From: CAWDMN01 sp963803155
GTDB taxonomy: Bacteria > Acidobacteriota > Terriglobia > Versatilivoradales > Versatilivoraceae
DNA: 64,000 nucleotides
NCBI GenBank assembly: GCA_963803155.1
Contig: CAWDMN010000022.1
Location: 1-64,000, forward strand
Reading direction: 5' to 3'
Below the pieces are notes generated by a model. It searched no databases. It was not told the origin of the DNA and was given only the letters and a program-made list of their open reading frames with translations. Positions 62,593 through 64,000 of the stretch are shown piece by piece; positions within the stretch are counted from its first letter, which is position 1, and the number at the start of each line of letters is the position of its first letter. The position numbers and the translations under genes are program-made.

Positions 62593-63873
62593 TGGCTGAT
62601 CAAATAATGGATCCTCAGTCACAGCGGATTCAAGAAGCAGAGAAGAGTGAACCGCCGGATCTTCGGGGCGCCGGGGCCAGCGTAGCCGGAGAAGGGCGCC
62701 GCTCCGGCTTTCAGCCTCCATCCCGAGCCCGTTGGTGGATCCTGCTGTTGGCGGCGATATTGGCGGTTGCGGGTGTGGCGTATTGGCTCCATACCGCAAA
62801 TCGGGAATCGACCGATGATGCTCAGGTTGACGGCCACTTGCATCCGATTGGTTCGAGAGTGAGTGGAACAATCTTGCGGCTTCTTGTACAGGACAACCAA
62901 CTGGTTGAGGCCGGGACAGTATTGGTGCAATTGGATCCAAAGGATTTTCAGGTGGCAGTCGATCAGGCGCGGGCTAATATGGCGGAAGCTGAGGCGAATA
63001 TGCGTGAGACTCAAGGCCTCGTGCCGATTACCAGCACCACCACGGGCAGCCAGCTTACCAGGCCGAGGCTTCCGTCCGCGAGGTGGAGGCGGGCTCCATG
63101 CTGCTCTGAAGACGGTCGAAGCGGCGCGGGCCCGGTTGATCACGGCTCAGGCCCGGGTTAGAGAGGTTCGCGCCGAATGCGGGAAAACGGCGGCGCGTGA
63201 CTTGGAGCGAATGAAAGTTCTCATTGCCAAAGAGGAAATTTCTCAGCAGCAATTCGACGCCGTTTCCGCCGCCGCTGAAGCTCCAGGGCGCAAGTGGAAT
63301 CCACCGAGTCGCAGGTGAAGGAGGCTGAGGAGGGTGTACGTCTGGCGGAAAGCCTAGCTGTAGGACAAGAGCAAAACTGGAAAAAAGGGTTCATGACGGG
63401 GTCTTGCATCCGCGCGAACAAACCCCCCAGCAGGTTGGCTTAATAAATATACCGCACTAAATCCTCAAGCGCCAAATTCCAACAAAAAAAGGCGGCGTTA
63501 GAGAACAAGCGGAACTTAATCTCCAATACACGACAGTTTGGGCGCCCATTCGCGGCATCGTCAGCCAGGGGGGTGGAAGTGGGCCTAAATCGTTCAAATC
63601 GGCCAGCCCATGGCTGATAGTTCCTTGGTATCTCTGATCAGATTCTCGGTGGGTCTCGGCCCCCGACGGCGGGCGGGAATACGCAGGCCCATGTTGACAG
63701 CATAGCCTCCACGACTTGGCTCGCGCCAGCCTGCTGCCACCGAAAATGCCACGGGAAATTACGTAAAGGTGGTGCAGCGGATCCCCGTCAGAATCGTCTT
63801 GGAAAAGGATCAAGACCCTCAACATTTGCTGTGCGGTGGGTATGTCCGATTCCCGACTGTCTTTACCAATTAG
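62592..63873 (+). pseudogene. EmrA-like membrane fusion protein, multiply frameshifted
   Basis: The first 155 codons are intact: one membrane helix (WWILLLAAILAVAGVAYWL, about 48-66), the biotinyl-lipoyl half (ESTDDAQVDGHLHPIGSRVSG) and the first coiled-coil arm up to TSTTTGSQLT. After about 63058 the homologous sequence jumps frame repeatedly: QAEASVREVEAG (frame 2), KTVEAARARLITAQARVREV..ISQQQFDAVSAAAEA (frame 1), QVESTESQVKEAEEGVRLAES (frame 0), then EQAELNLQYTTVWAPIRGIVSQGG, ENATGNYVKVVQRIPVRIVLEKDQDP in further frames, to a TAG at 63871. At least five indels in about 800 bases. Confidence 0.75.
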
Positions 63874-64000
63874 TTTCTTAATCGTTCGCGTCCACGGCTT
63901 AAGGGCACGAAAATGAACTACGGAGATCGCATAGTGCACAGAGTAAGGTTTTTTAGGGAATTAATACATTCCGGCCTATCCTTGGCCTTGGAATTGGATA
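63874..64000. other. Window end, no gene identified
   Basis: A partner inner-membrane transporter (EmrB, DHA2 family) would be expected here after the adaptor, but none of the six frames of these 127 bases shows its N-terminus. Confidence 0.4.

Noticed and set aside
63481..63939. 160-codon minus-strand frame at the window end
   Set aside because: It is antisense to the recognisable remains of the EmrA-like gene.

Overview
The window looks like a chromosomal segment from a Gram-negative, heterotrophic soil- or sediment-type bacterium, most probably an Acidobacteriota member or a near relative. The best pointers are a duplicated orphan MacB/FtsX-type permease of the ADOP kind, several secreted carboxypeptidase-regulatory-like proteins, an S46 dipeptidyl-peptidase, DUF5916 and DUF362/DUF6599 proteins, and two TolC-dependent efflux operons. 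No rRNA, tRNA, CRISPR array or complete insertion sequence was found. Genes are interspersed with many short inverted-repeat elements, and several genes carry frameshifts or nonsense codons.

Layout. 1-5000: tail of an unknown gene, a TPR protein, an L-lactate permease and, divergent from it, threonine 3-dehydrogenase. 5000-13300 (minus strand): a YbhGFSR-like drug exporter operon read as TetR - TolC - HlyD adaptor - [GxxExxY cassette] - ATPase - ATPase - permease - permease; the last permease is frameshifted at a T7C6 tract. 13400-18800: a metallopeptidase gene interrupted by an in-frame amber codon, an FmdB zinc ribbon protein, a small HExxH protein, and a DUF362-DUF6599 pair. 19664-21841: S46 peptidase. 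21842-23262: a gene-free stretch holding a possible structured RNA and a snap-back element.

23263-30707 is a six-gene operon for a group-4-hydrogenase-like membrane complex (HyfB, C, E, F, G, I homologues). The large subunit lacks all four cysteines that hold the NiFe site, while the small subunit keeps its iron-sulphur ligands, so this is an energy-converting-hydrogenase-related (Ehr-type) complex rather than a hydrogenase. 30897-40838 holds a two-lobed esterase, a lone tandem-BMC shell protein, a receiver-plus-HATPase regulator, a DUF5916 outer-membrane protein and a SUV3-like RNA helicase with a long N-terminal extension. 41118-44364 is a GntR(YtrA)-ABC-membrane protein unit with an apparently leaderless regulator.

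44950-56317 is the most distinctive region: three tandem, partly mosaic secreted carboxypeptidase-regulatory-like proteins, an ADOP permease, and a BlaI repressor overlapping an M56 (BlaR1-type) membrane peptidase whose sensor is not a penicillin-binding domain but a string of the same regulatory-like domains. 56318-60500 is rich in decayed genes and repeats around a GH130 glycosidase. 60521-63873 is a second TetR-TolC-EmrA efflux operon whose EmrA gene is broken by at least five frame changes in its last 800 bases, which may be real decay or poor sequence.
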